Below are positions 10,576 through 22,679 of a stretch of DNA of 64,000 nt, one piece after another. Numbering within the stretch: position 1 is the stretch's first letter; each line of letters starts with the position of its first letter. The notes beneath the pieces are model-generated. The model was not told the DNA's origin. It saw nothing but the letters and a program-made list of their open reading frames with translations, and did no database searches. This stretch comes from Leucosporidium creatinivorum (taxonomy: Eukaryota > Basidiomycota > Microbotryomycetes > Leucosporidiales > Leucosporidiaceae): positions 910,808-974,807 of the forward strand of contig BCKL01000001.1 in NCBI GenBank assembly GCA_001600635.1. The letters run 5' to 3'. The position numbers and the translations under genes are program-made.

Positions 10576-12696
10576 ATGGGGAACAGCCAAAGCTCGTCCA
10601 ACTCGTCCTCGCATGGCGGGACACCTTCCTCATCCAACCGCTCCCGCTCGTCTACTACGGTGGGCTTCTCCGACCAGGTCGTCGACGGTGGCAGCCTCGA
10701 GCCGCTCTCCTTCATCTACGCCTCGTCCATCGCCGACTACTCGCGCCCTACGGTACACAAGCTCATTGCAGAGCGCAAGCTCGCCCCCTTCCACCTCGGC
10801 CTCAACGACTACGAAGAGGACTGGGACTTGGAGCAGCTGCTCGCCGCCCTCCAGGATGGCGAGCGCCAGGCCTCGCAGAACCTCCGGGACGCCCACCAAG
10901 CGGCCATTGGTGCCGTACAAGAGGCTGAGGCGGCTCAGTTGACCATCCCGCCGGCGACACGCAAGAGCAAGGAGGGTGCCGCCGCTGTGGCCTCTGCGGT
11001 CATGCAGCGAGAACGACTCGCCGAGGTCATCAAGCATCGGGAGAAGCGCGGCGGAGGAGGACTGCACGGCGTTAGCAAGACCGAGCAAGCCAGGCAGTAC
11101 CAGAGTAGGGCCATCGAGTGTCCTATCTGCTTCCTGTGAGTTGCGTCCCTCCCTTATCATTCACTTCCCTCGCCTGCGGGGCCGCCTCGGCGCAGAACGG
11201 GGTACTGACTCGCTCTTCTCGTTGCATTCCAATTCACCTACAGCTACTACCCTCCACCCCTCGTCCACACGCGCTGCTGCGACCAGCCCATCTGCACCGA
11301 GTGCTTCGTCCAAATCAAGCGTGCAGAGCCCGACGCTACCCATCTCGAATCGGAGCCTGCAGCCTGCCCGTACTGCATGGAACCTAACTTTGGATGTATC
11401 TACGTCCGCGAGCCTGTACGTCACTTCCCTCTTGCTGCGATGAGCCTCGGGACGAGCAGCGGCGAACGCTGACGCTCCCGACCTCGTCTCTTTCTCCGCT
11501 CGCAGGCGCGTCCCAGAGCTCAAACGACACAGAACAACGCTGGCTCGAGCGCATTCTCGATGACAGAAGATGGCAGCGCTCCCGTAGCCAAGCCCAAGCC
11601 GCGACGCAAGTCGTTTGCTCACACCGAGAAGGAGGTCGTTACGACGGGTAAGTTCGAGGTCTCGCTCCTCTTTCAGATGTTTACTGACGCTAATCACTAC
11701 CTAGATCAACTTCATCCCGACTGGGAGGCCAAACTTGAAGCTGTGAAGGCAACCGTCGCTCGCCGAGCCGCTCGGAGGGTCGTCTTCCGCCAGGTCGGCG
11801 ATCGTCTCATCCCAGTCGGCATCACCTCTGGTCGCGCGGGAGATGGCGGGAACACGACGATGAGCACCACCCAGCTCCCGCCAGGCTTCGCAGCGCAGGT
11901 CGCCGCCGCCATGGACGCCAGCTCGGCCAGCGGGAACAGTCGAGCGAGTCGCTCCTCTCGGCGGCGGAACCAGGAGGTGGCGGCATATCTCCAGACGATG
12001 GGAGTCGACGTTGGACAGGATCTCGAGGAGATGATGGTGGAGGAGGCGATGCGGCTGAGCATGCTGGAGGACGAGGAGCGGCAGAAGAAGGAGCGCGAGG
12101 AGAAGGAGGAGGCGGCCAAGTCTGACGGACAGGCCGCCACGAGCAGTGCACCGGTCGCCGAGACGTCGGTGCAGGGAGCGTCAAGATCTACTTTCGACAC
12201 GCCCAGCACCTCACAGACCACCGCCTCCCTCCTCTCCGACGCCATCTCGGCGCCGATGGGCTCGGCTTCCCTTCTCGACCCTTCTCCCAACCACCCCCCA
12301 GTATCGCTTCCTTCCCTCCCAGTTCTCACTCCCTCGCCTGCTCTACCAGCCTCAAGCAACCGCGCATCCCCTGCCCCCGACTCGCAACTTTCGCCGCCAT
12401 CCGCTCCTCCTCGACTACCCTCCCTCGACCTCGGTACTCCCTCCGCTCCCCTCGTTACTTCACGACTCGACTCGAATGCGACGCCGACGCCAGCATCGGC
12501 GCCAGCACTACAAGACTCGGCACCACTAGCCGTCACTCCTTCGGCGAGCTCTGTTACCTCCTCAGTCTCGGCCTTGTCGTCGGTCGAGGATCCTCTATCG
12601 GGATCGGCAGGCTATCAGCAGCTGGAGGACGATGGAGAAGATGACGATGATGCCAGTGTGAGGGAACGGATGGCGGCGACCTCGGTCTCGGCTTAG
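10576..12696 (+). CDS. SIP5: Sip5-like RING-type protein, predicted N-myristoylated
   Basis: Four exons encode about 620 residues. The N-terminus MGNSQSSS fits the N-myristoylation consensus (Gly2, Ser6). Next comes the conserved block [23 protein letters not shown], then a RING-like zinc module across the first splice site: [27 protein letters not shown] and later CPYC. The central segment has [16 protein letters not shown], and the C-terminal half is low-complexity Ser/Pro with an acidic end ([10 protein letters not shown]). The layout matches fungal Sip5, whose yeast member binds Snf1 kinase and the Reg1/Glc7 phosphatase. The likely role is in glucose or stress signalling; ubiquitin ligase activity is possible but unproved. 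Introns near 11,140, 11,418 and 11,650. Confidence 0.9.
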
Positions 12697-12868
12697 GGGC
12701 GGCTTCGATTGTAGTATGGTATGGCAGGGACACTCGCTCTTCTCGTTTAGTGAACTGTACTCGATGTAACGTGCTTGATATCGTACCATATCCCGAGCTC
12801 GGTCACCCAGCCAGCAGCTTGCACCGCTTCTCCTCTCGCTTCATCTTGCTTGTTTGCTCGAGTACACC

Positions 12869-15034
12869 ATGGGACTCTTCTCCAAGCTCAAGACCTCGGC
12901 GCAGAACAAGGTGAACGATTTACAGACCAGCAACTCGGCCTCTGCACCTCAGCAGCAGCAGCAGCCGCTCGCGTCCTCCTCGACCTCGAACCTCTCCTCG
13001 CCATTCATCGTCGCTCGCAACAGCTCTCTCTTCCTCGGTACCACTCCGTATCGCTTTGCTGGGTAGGTCGCCTCTCTGTCTGCTCTCACTCCAGTTAAGC
13101 GGCTGCTCAAGATGAGGTCATTGACGACGATCCATCTGCTGCAGCTTGAATGCCCCAGAGCTACTCGATGGAGACGTCAATGGTCCCTTTGAGTATACCA
13201 ACACCTTCCAATCTCTTAGTGCCCCTGGAGCTTTCAGTCGAGCTGTAACGAGGACTTACACCTTACGCGTGAGTTTCGAGTTCGACCGAGAGCCCACAGA
13301 GATGGGGAAAGGTAAGCTGACCCTTTCAATACATCTACCAGATCAAGAGCAAGAACGTCGGTCGCGGTCACATCAACGGTAAGGGCCTCGCTCAGCTCAG
13401 CAGGGCTCGCCGAAGCTGACCTCCTTCCTCTGGCAGGCTGGAACTCGAGCTGGGGCGACTGGGAGTGGGATGAGGAGCGACTCAAGGTACGCCGCTGTTT
13501 GCAAGATCTCCCGCCCTCTCTCGCTAATCACAGCCGACCAGGAAATCGACCGAGTCATCGCCGAAGCTGGTCGCCATGGAGCGCGCCTCATCATTCCCAT
13601 CATCTCAAACTTTGACTCCGAGGATACAAACTGGGTAGGAGGATGGATGGATCTGATCCGTCTGAAGAAGGGTTTCGCCAGCAACGAGGAGGCCAAGAGG
13701 AGCGGCGTCGACTGGTGGACGGATCACGAGATGCTCGAGTCGTTCAAGCTCATCATCGACAAGCTCACTTCGCGCGTCAACCATGTCACTGGAGTGTGCT
13801 ATGCCGACGACCCGACTATTCTCTCGTGGGAGACCGGTGAGTCTTGCTCCCCCGCTCGCCGAGCCGTTCATCACTTGTTCGCACGCGCTGACTGCTCATT
13901 TCGCAATCTCGTGCAGGAAATGAGATGTGTGTCAACGGTATGCGGCCTGCACCGGCTTCCTGGACCTTGACCGTCGCGGCGTAAGTTCGATGTCTCCCCA
14001 TGCTCGGCGTTCGCTCACCTCCGCTCACTACCAGCCATCTCAAGTCGAGGGCGCCAAATCATCTCGTCATGGATGGATCTTTTGCTCGTACTGAACACAT
14101 TGGCTCTTGCTGGCCTGTTGAAGTGCTGCAGTCGCCGTTCGTCGTCTTCCCCCGAGCTCTTGTGCGCCGAGCTGACTCCCTCTCCTCACAGACTCGTCGA
14201 CATCATCTCTTACCACTACTACGGCGCCGGCGACATCAGGCGTGTCAAGAAGGATTGTGAACTCGCCAAGAAGTATGGCAAAGTGTGAGTCGGGCCGTGT
14301 TACGCATCGCCGAGGCAAGCTGACGTCCATTCGTCCTTCGCAGCTTCATTGCCGGCGAGTTTGGCTTCTTCTCGCAACCCAACGAATATGCTTCGTTCCT
14401 TTCTGCGCTCGACTCGGCAGGTGGTGAGCTCTCTTTGAGTTTTGACCCTTCCTTGGCACGAACTCACTCGGCTTTCGCAGGCGCCGGTGCGCTCGTTTGG
14501 AGCCTTCGACCCGCGTCGGCTCGCGGAGGGTACAAGACTCACGGCGAGGGAGATGGACAGTGGAGCTATCGTAAGTTTCAACTAGATTCGCTCTCCTCCT
14601 GGTCGCCTCGACTGACGACTGGTTCGCACTTCGCAGACCTGCCGGGCTGGGAGCAACCTCAACACCGCGATTTCGACCCTCGCTCCTCCTCTATCGTCGC
14701 TGCGATCCGTTCCGCCTCGTTCAAGATGAATCGCGAGAAGGTGCCGCCTTGCCCCGTCCCCTCGGCGCCAGGAAAGCCCTTCCTCCTCTCGCCTCATCAA
14801 ATCGCTTGGACCGCTGCTGTGTGGGCTTCCTCCTACGAGCTCATCCTCCGCAATCGTCAGACGGGTCAAGAGCTGGGGAGGAGACAAGTGTGGGATTGTA
14901 CTAAAGAGGGAGAGCTGGCGGTGGACGTTGGGATGGAGCTCGGCGTTGCCCCGAGGGAGGTGCTCGGCCTCAGGCTGCGAGGGATTGGAGTGGAGGGAGC
15001 TTCCGGGCCAGAGTCGGAGGAGTTGTCGTTGTAG
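12869..15034 (+). CDS. Glycoside hydrolase family 5-type enzyme (mannanase-like), no signal peptide
   Basis: About ten exons encode roughly 480 residues. The GH5 barrel opens with SPFIVARNSSLFLGTTPYRFAGLNAPE, continues with INGWNSSWGDWEWDEERL and GARLIIPIISNF, then the acid/base strand SWETGNEM (Glu of GNE) and the nucleophile strand FIAGEFGFF. YHYY and LVWSLR are further barrel motifs. This is closest in memory to GH5_7-like endo-beta-mannanases, but subfamily and substrate are inferred. The protein starts MGLFSKLK without a secretory signal, so it is cytosolic or, if Gly2 is myristoylated, membrane-attached. A C-terminal region of about 120 residues resembles a small beta domain. One intron (14137-14191) has the variant GTTCGT donor. 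Confidence 0.85.
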
Positions 15035-15497
15035 AGAACTCGAAGAGCTGATGAACACGGACGATTGAGCTTGCCGAGCTTGCTGTCGATCTCAGAAGCT
15101 CTCTTGTTCGCTGCACTCGTTCGCTCACTGGCTCGCTTCGACTGAAATGATTCGGAACGTCATATTTTGCGTTCATGTCCTAGACAAGGGCTAGTTAACT
15201 TTTGGGGGGGAGTAGCGAGGGGGAGGTCGGCGGCGAGGCGCAAGGCCGTCGCGCACGAGAGAAAGAGATGCGAAGGAAGGGTAGTTGCGAGGGGTGAGAA
15301 CGACGAGAGGGTGGCGGGTGATCGCTGTTGACGCGTAAACGATGGGTATTGAGTGGAGAGCGGGGGTTGCTGTTGATACATGATTGGCCCTCCGGTGGAG
15401 TCGATGCTGTTGAAAACGAGAGGAAGGGAGAGGCGGCCGTGCGTAAATGGTGGCGAGGAAGGGAGAAAGTGTCTGTTGATGGGGAAGAGATCGAAGG
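15035..15497. other. Convergent intergenic region, no gene seen
   Basis: Separates the GH5 gene (plus) from the Ecl1-like gene (minus). Only short shadow ORFs are present. Expected to hold both 3' UTRs. Confidence 0.45.
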
Positions 15498-17415
15498 CTA
15501 CCAGAGATCGTCGTGACCGTAGGCGGCACCCGAGATGGCGACCTCGCGACCCATCCCCCTCCTCAGCAGGGAGCGACTCCTTCCCCTCGCCCTTCCGCGC
15601 TCGTCGTCCTCCTCTTCTTCTTCGACGACTGCCTCCTGCAAGTCGTCCTCGTCCCTCCTTCCTCCTCGTCCTCGACCCCTGCTCTCCCTCCCCCTACTCT
15701 CATGACCGACCGACTCCCTCCTCCTCGACCTCGACTCGCGCCCCTCGCGATCCGAGGCAGCGCGACTCGACTGCCTGCCGCGGGAGAGACTGCGCTCCGA
15801 AGCAGGAGCTCCGACGACGGCGCGCATGCTGGAGCGACCGCGGGCCTCGAAGCCATCGGGCTCGACGAAGCTGTCGGGGAAGCGAGTAGTCGACCGTCCT
15901 CGGCCGGCGGTGGGAGGAGATGGTGGTGGTGAAGGGAAGGGAGAGATGCCAGAGATGCCAGAGGCGGTGGTGGCAGAGATGAAGTGGCCGGCGGTGAGCT
16001 GAGGGCGAGAGGAAGCGGCGGTGGAGCCACGGATCGTAGCGTTGGGGTCCAAGGAGGAGGCGGGCTCGGGTTCATCATCGGCGACGGGCGTGGGTGCTGG
16101 AGATCCGCGAGAGAAGAGGAAGCGAGTGGGACGTCCAAGGGGTGGTGCAGAGCCAGAGTTGCGACGAGCGAGGGCCGCGGCATCGACCGAAAGACTACGC
16201 TTCTCCTCCACTGGCGCCGAGGGGGCGGCCGAGCGACCGCGAAGGATCTCCTCCATATCGTCCTGGACTGGCGCTGCCTTGTCGGCGAGTTGGGAGAAGA
16301 GGTAGCAGGCGAACGCCGAGTGTCGTCCATCGTCCTCCTCCCCCTCCGCTTCCCGACCCATCTCCAGATCATCCAACGGCTCAATCGCACCCAGTCCTCC
16401 TTCCAGGCCTCTCAACGCGCGAATCCTCGGCGACATGAGCACATCGCCGGCCTCTGCGGTGGAGGTCAGCGGCCTGAGAGCTCCCGCCGGCGCCGAGGTC
16501 CACGACTTGCGACGGTTCTTGTCGTCCTTGGCCTGCTGGACGTCGACGAGGTGAGGGCGAGCTGGTACTCCAACGCACCCTGGGCGCCCGCAGTTGGTCG
16601 TGCGTGGTGGTAGTGCGCGAGAGGGAGCAAGTGGCCTCTCGGAATCCTCGAGATCGAATTCGGGAATCGACTTGGTTGAGGTGAGTTGCGGGGACCAAAA
16701 GACGGGTGGTGTAGCGCGACGAGATGATGGCGAGCTTGGTGTGAGTGCCGGGGAGGAGTGGACGATGGCGGCGCGCTCGCGGTAGTAGAGAGGTGCGGGG
16801 ATGGTCTGCGACGGCTTGTTGCTCTTGCGGTGGTAGACGAGCTGGTCTGCTGGAGGCTCTAGCCGCCTGTCGCCGAATGGAGTCGCTTCCGAGTTGTACG
16901 AGAGCGCCCAGTTGCTGGCGGCGGTCGGGAAACGGACTCCGAGGGGCAGCGAGTGGCCGCCGTAAGGGAACTTGTGCGCCGGCGCTGGCAGGTCGAGGTG
17001 TGGTGGCTCCTCGCCGAGATCCCCAGTAATACCGCGCGGTGATGGTGAGTTGTTGGCCGAGGAAGGTGGAGTGGAGCAAACCGACTTGGCGGACGAGACG
17101 AGAGCCGGAAGCGCGGAGAGGGATGGCGAATAGTCGGGCGAGTTCTGGGACGGCTCGGCGTCGGATCTCCTACATTCCTTGGAGCAGTACGATCCTTGTG
17201 AAGGGCCTCCACAGCTGTTGCACGGGAGTAAAAAAAGTCGGTCAGCTTCTGCGGCCGTGATGCGGGCGTCCTTTCGCCTGCGAAGGCGCAATTCTCGCAA
17301 AGGGCTGTAGGACTCACCGGAGGCAGAAATCGCCAAAGGCAAGGCTGTCGTCGTACTCGTCTGCAAAGTCGTCGACTGCAGGCGCGCGCGGCATGGGCCG
17401 GAGCAAGGCTGGCAT
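15498..17415 (-). CDS. Ecl1-type zinc-binding protein with RS-like tail
   Basis: Two exons encode about 610 residues. The small first exon (MPALLRPM... to FGDFCL) splices to give FCLRCGGPSQGSYCSKECRRSD, a CxxC...YCSxxC zinc motif very near the N-terminus. This is the signature of the Ecl1/2/3 family, small proteins that extend chronological lifespan in fission yeast and respond to zinc or sulfur starvation. The rest is long and mostly disordered: Ser/Pro-rich sequence, a conserved-looking SWTSAPAGALRPL segment, NWALSYNS, and an Arg/Ser/Glu tail (SRSRRRES, SRGRGRGG, then an acidic run) before GREVAISGAAYGHDDLW. A long continuous frame also extends upstream to 17459, but splicing from 17415 restores the zinc motif and is preferred. 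Probably nuclear and regulatory. Confidence 0.75.
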
Positions 17416-19291
17416 AGAGTCCTTGGCCGTTTTCGAGAGAGCCGGCGGGCGAAGCGCACGAGGGCGTTAAGGCGAAAGGGAAAGGATGAGAGGTGGTGGT
17501 CGGGTGTAGCTCTAGCTCTAGTCTTGTTCTAGTTGACTATCGAAGGAGGATGTAGTCGCCTGGCCGGGAGCAAAAGAGGGCACGACTCGAGACCGAGACG
17601 AAAGAGAGGACAGCAGCGGCTGTTCTGACGCGAAGGGGACGGCGGACGACGACGAGGGGCCTGTAGGTGAGTGACGAGGTGCAGGCGTGTGCAGGTGATG
17701 CGGTTAGCAGAGGCGTGAAGGTGAGCCGAGTTGAAGAGCGAGCGAAGTGGTGAAGGAGAGAGAATAAGCTGAGCCGCTCGACGCTCAGGGAAAGCTAAAG
17801 GGAAGCGATCCCTGAAAGCTTGAGTCAGAGCGCTCAACCTCTATTTCGCGCTACAAGTCAGGACATTGTACCTCAAAGGATCTACAGTTACATCTTTAGC
17901 AGGCTCCATCTCCCTACAGAAGCTCCTTGCTTGCCCCAACCAGCGCCGAAACTCTCGCCTCGACCCCTCCGCCGAGCTTTGGGCTCCGAGTCTCTCAAAG
18001 CGCCTGCCGCCCCAAGCTCATCACATCCCTCGCTTCCCTTCGCTCTGTACGATTTTCTTCTCCCTCCCGAACTTCCGAAGCTTGGCTCGTTCCCGCTTGC
18101 ATCAAACGCTCAGGCGACAAAGGGAGGGCCGAGCGCTCCGAGCCGACAATATGCCAGGGTCGCCCTCCGAGCAGCGCTCCGGCAGCTATCTTTGGCCAGC
18201 TTTGTCGATTTCCGCTTGTACGACGGTAGAGCTGGCTTGTAGAGCGGTACAGCGTTACAGAGCAGAGATATCGAAAGTTTCTCCTTCACACGTTTTGACC
18301 TCCTCACTACCCCAGCCGGAGGCCCCCTCATTGACCCCCTTGCTCCTTTTCGCTTCGTAGCCAACTCGCGCTCCGTTGTCGCTGTAACTCGAACCAAAAA
18401 GAAGCTACATGGAAGCCCGAAGGATGCCTCGGCGCCCAAAAAAAATTACCTCCCTGCACATCGCCAACGGATCGTGACCTCGGCGTCGTGAAACGTCAGA
18501 GCCTGCAAACTCTTACTACTCAACAGAGGGAACTTTGCTCCCGTCTTAGAAGGCGTACCGATTCGCAAAGTCCGCCTCTTGCAGCGAAAAGCCTGCCTGG
18601 CAACTTGCAGGCTTTGCCCGGAGCCGTCCGCCGTCGTACCGAGATGAGCACGAGCTGCAAGGCTGCAGGGAGTTCTGCCTTGCATGCCTGGGGAGAAAAA
18701 AATCTAAAGTTGTGCATCAGATGAGCACACCGAGCTGAAAACACTCAGAAAGCGTTCAATTTGCCTCCAGCCGCAGTTCGGCGCCGAGCAGCTCTCCCGG
18801 CGGCTCTCCCTTCCTTCGAGTTCCGTGAAGCGGCAACGGCACCAGTATCCGGTTCCCCCTCACTTTTGGCGTCCACAAACCTCCAACCTCCAAGGCGGAG
18901 AAATCTGCACCATCTCACGCCGGATCAAGCGCCGAGCTTTCATCTCCCCCTCGCTGCTGGCGCTCCCCCCACGCTCGGGCCAGGCTGGTGAAAACGCTTC
19001 GTCTGCCCGTCGACAAGCCTCGATGCGTGGAAGAACAAAGAGCGACAGGATGCAGCAAGCCTGGCTGCCAGGGTCGGCAGTCCCTTAGCGTCGTTGCGAA
19101 GGTGAGAGGGAGCCAGCCGCAAGCCGAAGCAAATCCTTCGCCGAACTCGTTTTCTGATCTGAACTGATGTGTAGGAGGCGCTGCAGTTGCATGCGAACAA
19201 AGAAATGACGAAGTAAACTACAGAATGAACCGCATGTGAAAGAGAAGACTAAATGAACCCTGGTACTAAGCAAGCCGAATCCTCTCGAAGC
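17416..19291. other. 1.9 kb gene-poor region
   Basis: The longest stretch without a supported gene. It lies between the start of the Ecl1-like gene and the stop of the copper ATPase, both on the minus strand. Overlapping ORFs of 100-164 codons occur in several frames (17820-18242, 17866-18360, 18110-18439) but none shows a domain. Short A-runs occur near 18,437 and 18,695. It may be an extended promoter or 5' leader of the Ecl1-like gene, or a noncoding RNA locus; nothing here decides between these. Confidence 0.4.
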
Positions 19292-22200
19292 TCAAACCCT
19301 CTCCTCGCCCGTCAACTTGATCCTCCCCGCCGCCTCGACCAAAGGGATGTCCTCCTCATCCTCGTCTTCGTCCGTCGACTCACTCCTCAACAGCCCATAC
19401 TCGCTCGGCCTCCTTCCCTCACCACCTCCCCTCTTCCTCTCGCCCTTTCCTCTCGGCAGCCATCCAGCGACCGAGTCCTTCAACGCTCCCAGAATCTCAA
19501 AGAGGAATCCTTCCATCTGATCGCCGAGAGGGTCGTCGGCGCGACGAGCGATGCGAGGACGACGCCACCAGCGGAGAGTGAGGGAGGAAGCGACGACCGA
19601 GACCGAGGAGAAGGCCATCGCGGCGCCGGCCATCATGGGGTGCAGGTGGATGTTCCAGGGGAGGAAGAAACCCATGGCGAGAGGGATGCCTGTAAGTTGG
19701 AAGTCAGCTACGTGGTCTAAGGTCAAGAGCGAGCAGAACAACTCACCGACGAGGTTGTAGATGGTCGCCCAGATGAAGTTGAGGCGGATCTGGCGGAAGA
19801 TGCGGCGAGAGAGGTCGAGGGCGGCGACGACGTCGAGAAGATCCGACTTCATCAGTACGATATCAGCCGCTTCGATAGCGATGTCGGTGCCGGTGCAGAG
19901 GGCGATTCCCACGTCGGCGACGGCGAGAGCGGGCGAGTCGTTGATGCCGTCTCCGACCTGTTGTAGTGAGAATAATGAGTCATCTGTGGAGTCGAGCGGG
20001 ATAACAACTGAGACTACTCACCATGGCTACACGATGACCCTCCTTCTGCAACCTCTCGACGATGGCCCTTTTGCCGTTCGGACTCACTCCCGCATGCACA
20101 TCCTCGGGCGCGATGCCCACATCCGCCGCGATAGCTACCGCCGTAGCGAGTTGATCGCCCGTGACGACCGACACCTCGATGCCCATCCACCTGAGGGCGT
20201 CGATGGCCTGCCTCGCTTCCCCCTTGAGGGTGTCGGCGAGCGAGATGACGCAGGCGAGGGATTGGTCGATGGCGACGAGGATGCAGGTGCGTCCAAGCGA
20301 CTCCTCGCGCTGCTTGAAGGACTCGTGGGAAGGAGGAAGGGAGACGTGGGACTGGGAGAGGAAGGAGGCGTTGCCGATTTCGATGGTGTGGGTGGAGGTG
20401 GCGGACGACGACGAGATGGAGGGGAAATCTCCGGAGACGTTGCAGCGTACTCCGAGGCCTGTGACGCTCTCGAAAGCAACGACCTCGAGCGACGAAGGGA
20501 CCTCGTGGAGACCGAGCGAGCGAAGACCCCACTTGGCGACGGCTTTGGCGAGGGGGTGCTCCGACTTGGTCTCGGCGGCGGCGAAGAGAAGGATGGCATC
20601 TTCTTGCCACCCCGCGATCGACTGGCCTCCCTTGAGCTCAGCCTGAGCGTCCTCGAGTCCCGTACGGTCGGCCCACTTGACTCCGACGACGTCGAGCTTG
20701 CCGACCGTGATGGTGCCCGTCTTGTCGAGGATGATGCGGTCGACTCGATGGCTAGCCTCGAGAGGTCCAGCTCCCTTGATGAGGATGCCGTTCTGAGCGC
20801 CGACTCCAGTGCCGACCATGACGGCGGTCGGGGTCGAGAGGCCAAGGGCGCAGGGGCAGGCGACGACGACGACCGAAATGCAGAGCTTGAGGCAGACCAT
20901 GAACTTGTTGCTCCCCTTTTCCTCGAAGACATGGGGAAGGTGCGAAGTCGAGTGCGAGATGACCATCCAGACCACGAAGGTGACGAGACCGAGCGAGATG
21001 ACGGTAGGGACGAAGTAGCCTGCGACCGTGTCGGCGAAGGCTTGGATGGGAGCCTTGGACGTCTGCGCTTCTTCGACGAGGTGGACGATCTGCGCCAGCG
21101 CCGTGTCCTTGCCTGCGCGAGTGACCTTCATATCGAAGGTGCCCGACCCGTTGACCGTTCCGCCGATGACCAACTCGCCGATCGCCTTGGAGACGGGCAT
21201 GACCTCTCCCGTCACCATGCTCTCATCCACCGACGATTCTCCACGAATGACGGTCCCGTCGGCGGGGATCTTGTCGCCAGGGACGATCTTGACGGTGTCG
21301 CCCACCTGAACGAGCTCGGTGGGGACCTTCTTCTCCTTGGTGCAGGCGGGGGCGTCGGTGTAGATGATGGCCTGACTCGGAGCGAGGCTCATGAGCTGAC
21401 TGAGAGCGGTGCTCGTCTTGCCCTTGGCGAGGTTCTCGAGGTAGCGGCCGAAGGTGATGAAGGTGATGAGCATGGTGGACGTTTCGAAGAAGACTTTGGG
21501 ATGGTAGTCGGGGTCGGAGGAGAAGGGAGCGAAGAGCATGGCGGTGATGGAGTAGGTGAAGGCGGCCGAGGTTCCGAGGACGATGAGGACGTCCATAGTC
21601 GCCGAACGATGCTTGACGGCGCGCCAGGCGGCGGTGATGAACCTCCATCCGATGCCAAACTGGACGGGGATGGTGAGGAAGAGACAGAGGACATCGCCGA
21701 GGTAGATGCCTTGCGTAATCTTGCAGTCGACGAAGTAGCGGAGGAAGGGGACCATGGGGCAAACCATCGAGAGGATGAAGACGGGGAGGCCGAAGCAGAA
21801 GGCGCGCTCGAAAGCGCGCTTCCACTCCTGGATCTCCTTGGTGCGAGCGAGCGACCTGAGCTGCACGGCATTGTTCTCGTCCGAGGTGAGGGTAGCGTCG
21901 AAGCCAATGTCCGAGATGAGGTCGACGACGTCGCGCGCGCCCGAGATGAGGAGGGGGTCGTAGGTGATGTTGGCGCGCTCAGTTGCGAGCGAGACGACGG
22001 CGGAGAGGACGCCAGGGGTAGAGTTGAGGGATGATTCGATGGAGGAGACACAGGCGCCGCATCTGGAAGTGAGCAAGCATCAGCTCGGGCTCGTTCTTCA
22101 TGCGCTCGGTAGCACTCACGTCATGCCGTAGACTTGTAGTGTAATGGTATCTGCCACGACCGGCTGTATCGGACTCGCCTCGAAGCCCATGTCCTCGATT

Positions 22201-22679
22201 TCCTGCTCGACAGACGCGAGAGTCAGCTTTCGTCGCTCCTGCTCGAGTGTGAGAGCTGCACATACCTCTGCCAGCTTCTCGGGTGACCAGAAAGCAGGGT
22301 CGTATTCGATGACTGCTCGCTCAGCGCTGTAAGGGAGCAAGAAGAGGTCAACCTGGCTCGTTCGCCTGCGTCGACGAGCGTCCGCTCACAGTAGAGCCAC
22401 TTTGACACTGGCAATGCCGGCTTGATCCCTCAATCCTCCTTCGATGGATGCCACGCAAGCGCCGCAAGTCATCCCTGGTCACCGAGACAGGACACCGAGG
22501 GTCAGCTCTCCTCCGCTCGACGCGCCTCAGCCACCCGAGCTGCCTATTCTCGTTCAAAGCTCACCTTCCACCTTGAGCTGAGCAGTATGAGGTACATCGA
22601 GCGTAGGACCTCCAAAGCTTAACACGTCCAACTCGTCCTTGTCCTCCAACAGCGGCTGCTTGACGGCGAGCGGATCCAT
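19292..22679 (-). CDS. CCC2: Copper-transporting P1B-type ATPase (Ccc2 family)
   Basis: Six or more exons encode about 1,000 residues. Two heavy-metal-associated domains lie at the N-terminus, each with GMTCGACV-type Cys pairs formed across splice sites. Then come the membrane helices with the CPC metal site ([13 protein letters not shown]), the TGE actuator motif ([10 protein letters not shown]), the phosphorylated Asp in [11 protein letters not shown], the SEHPLAKA nucleotide-domain motif, and [13 protein letters not shown] formed across the intron near 20,000. In yeast Ccc2 loads copper into the secretory pathway for multicopper oxidases such as Fet3. The C-terminus is a basic then acidic tail ([16 protein letters not shown]). 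The start at 22679 ([11 protein letters not shown]) is chosen because it leads directly into the first HMA domain; the frame stays open upstream to 23108. Confidence 0.95.

Noticed and set aside
17820-18439. Overlapping 100-160 codon ORFs in the gene-poor region
   Set aside because: Several frames are equally open, none has a domain or plausible splice structure.
19761-22034. 757-codon plus-strand ORF
   Set aside because: It is antisense to the copper ATPase, which has all P-type motifs; the Asp/Glu/Gly-rich text is a reading-frame shadow.
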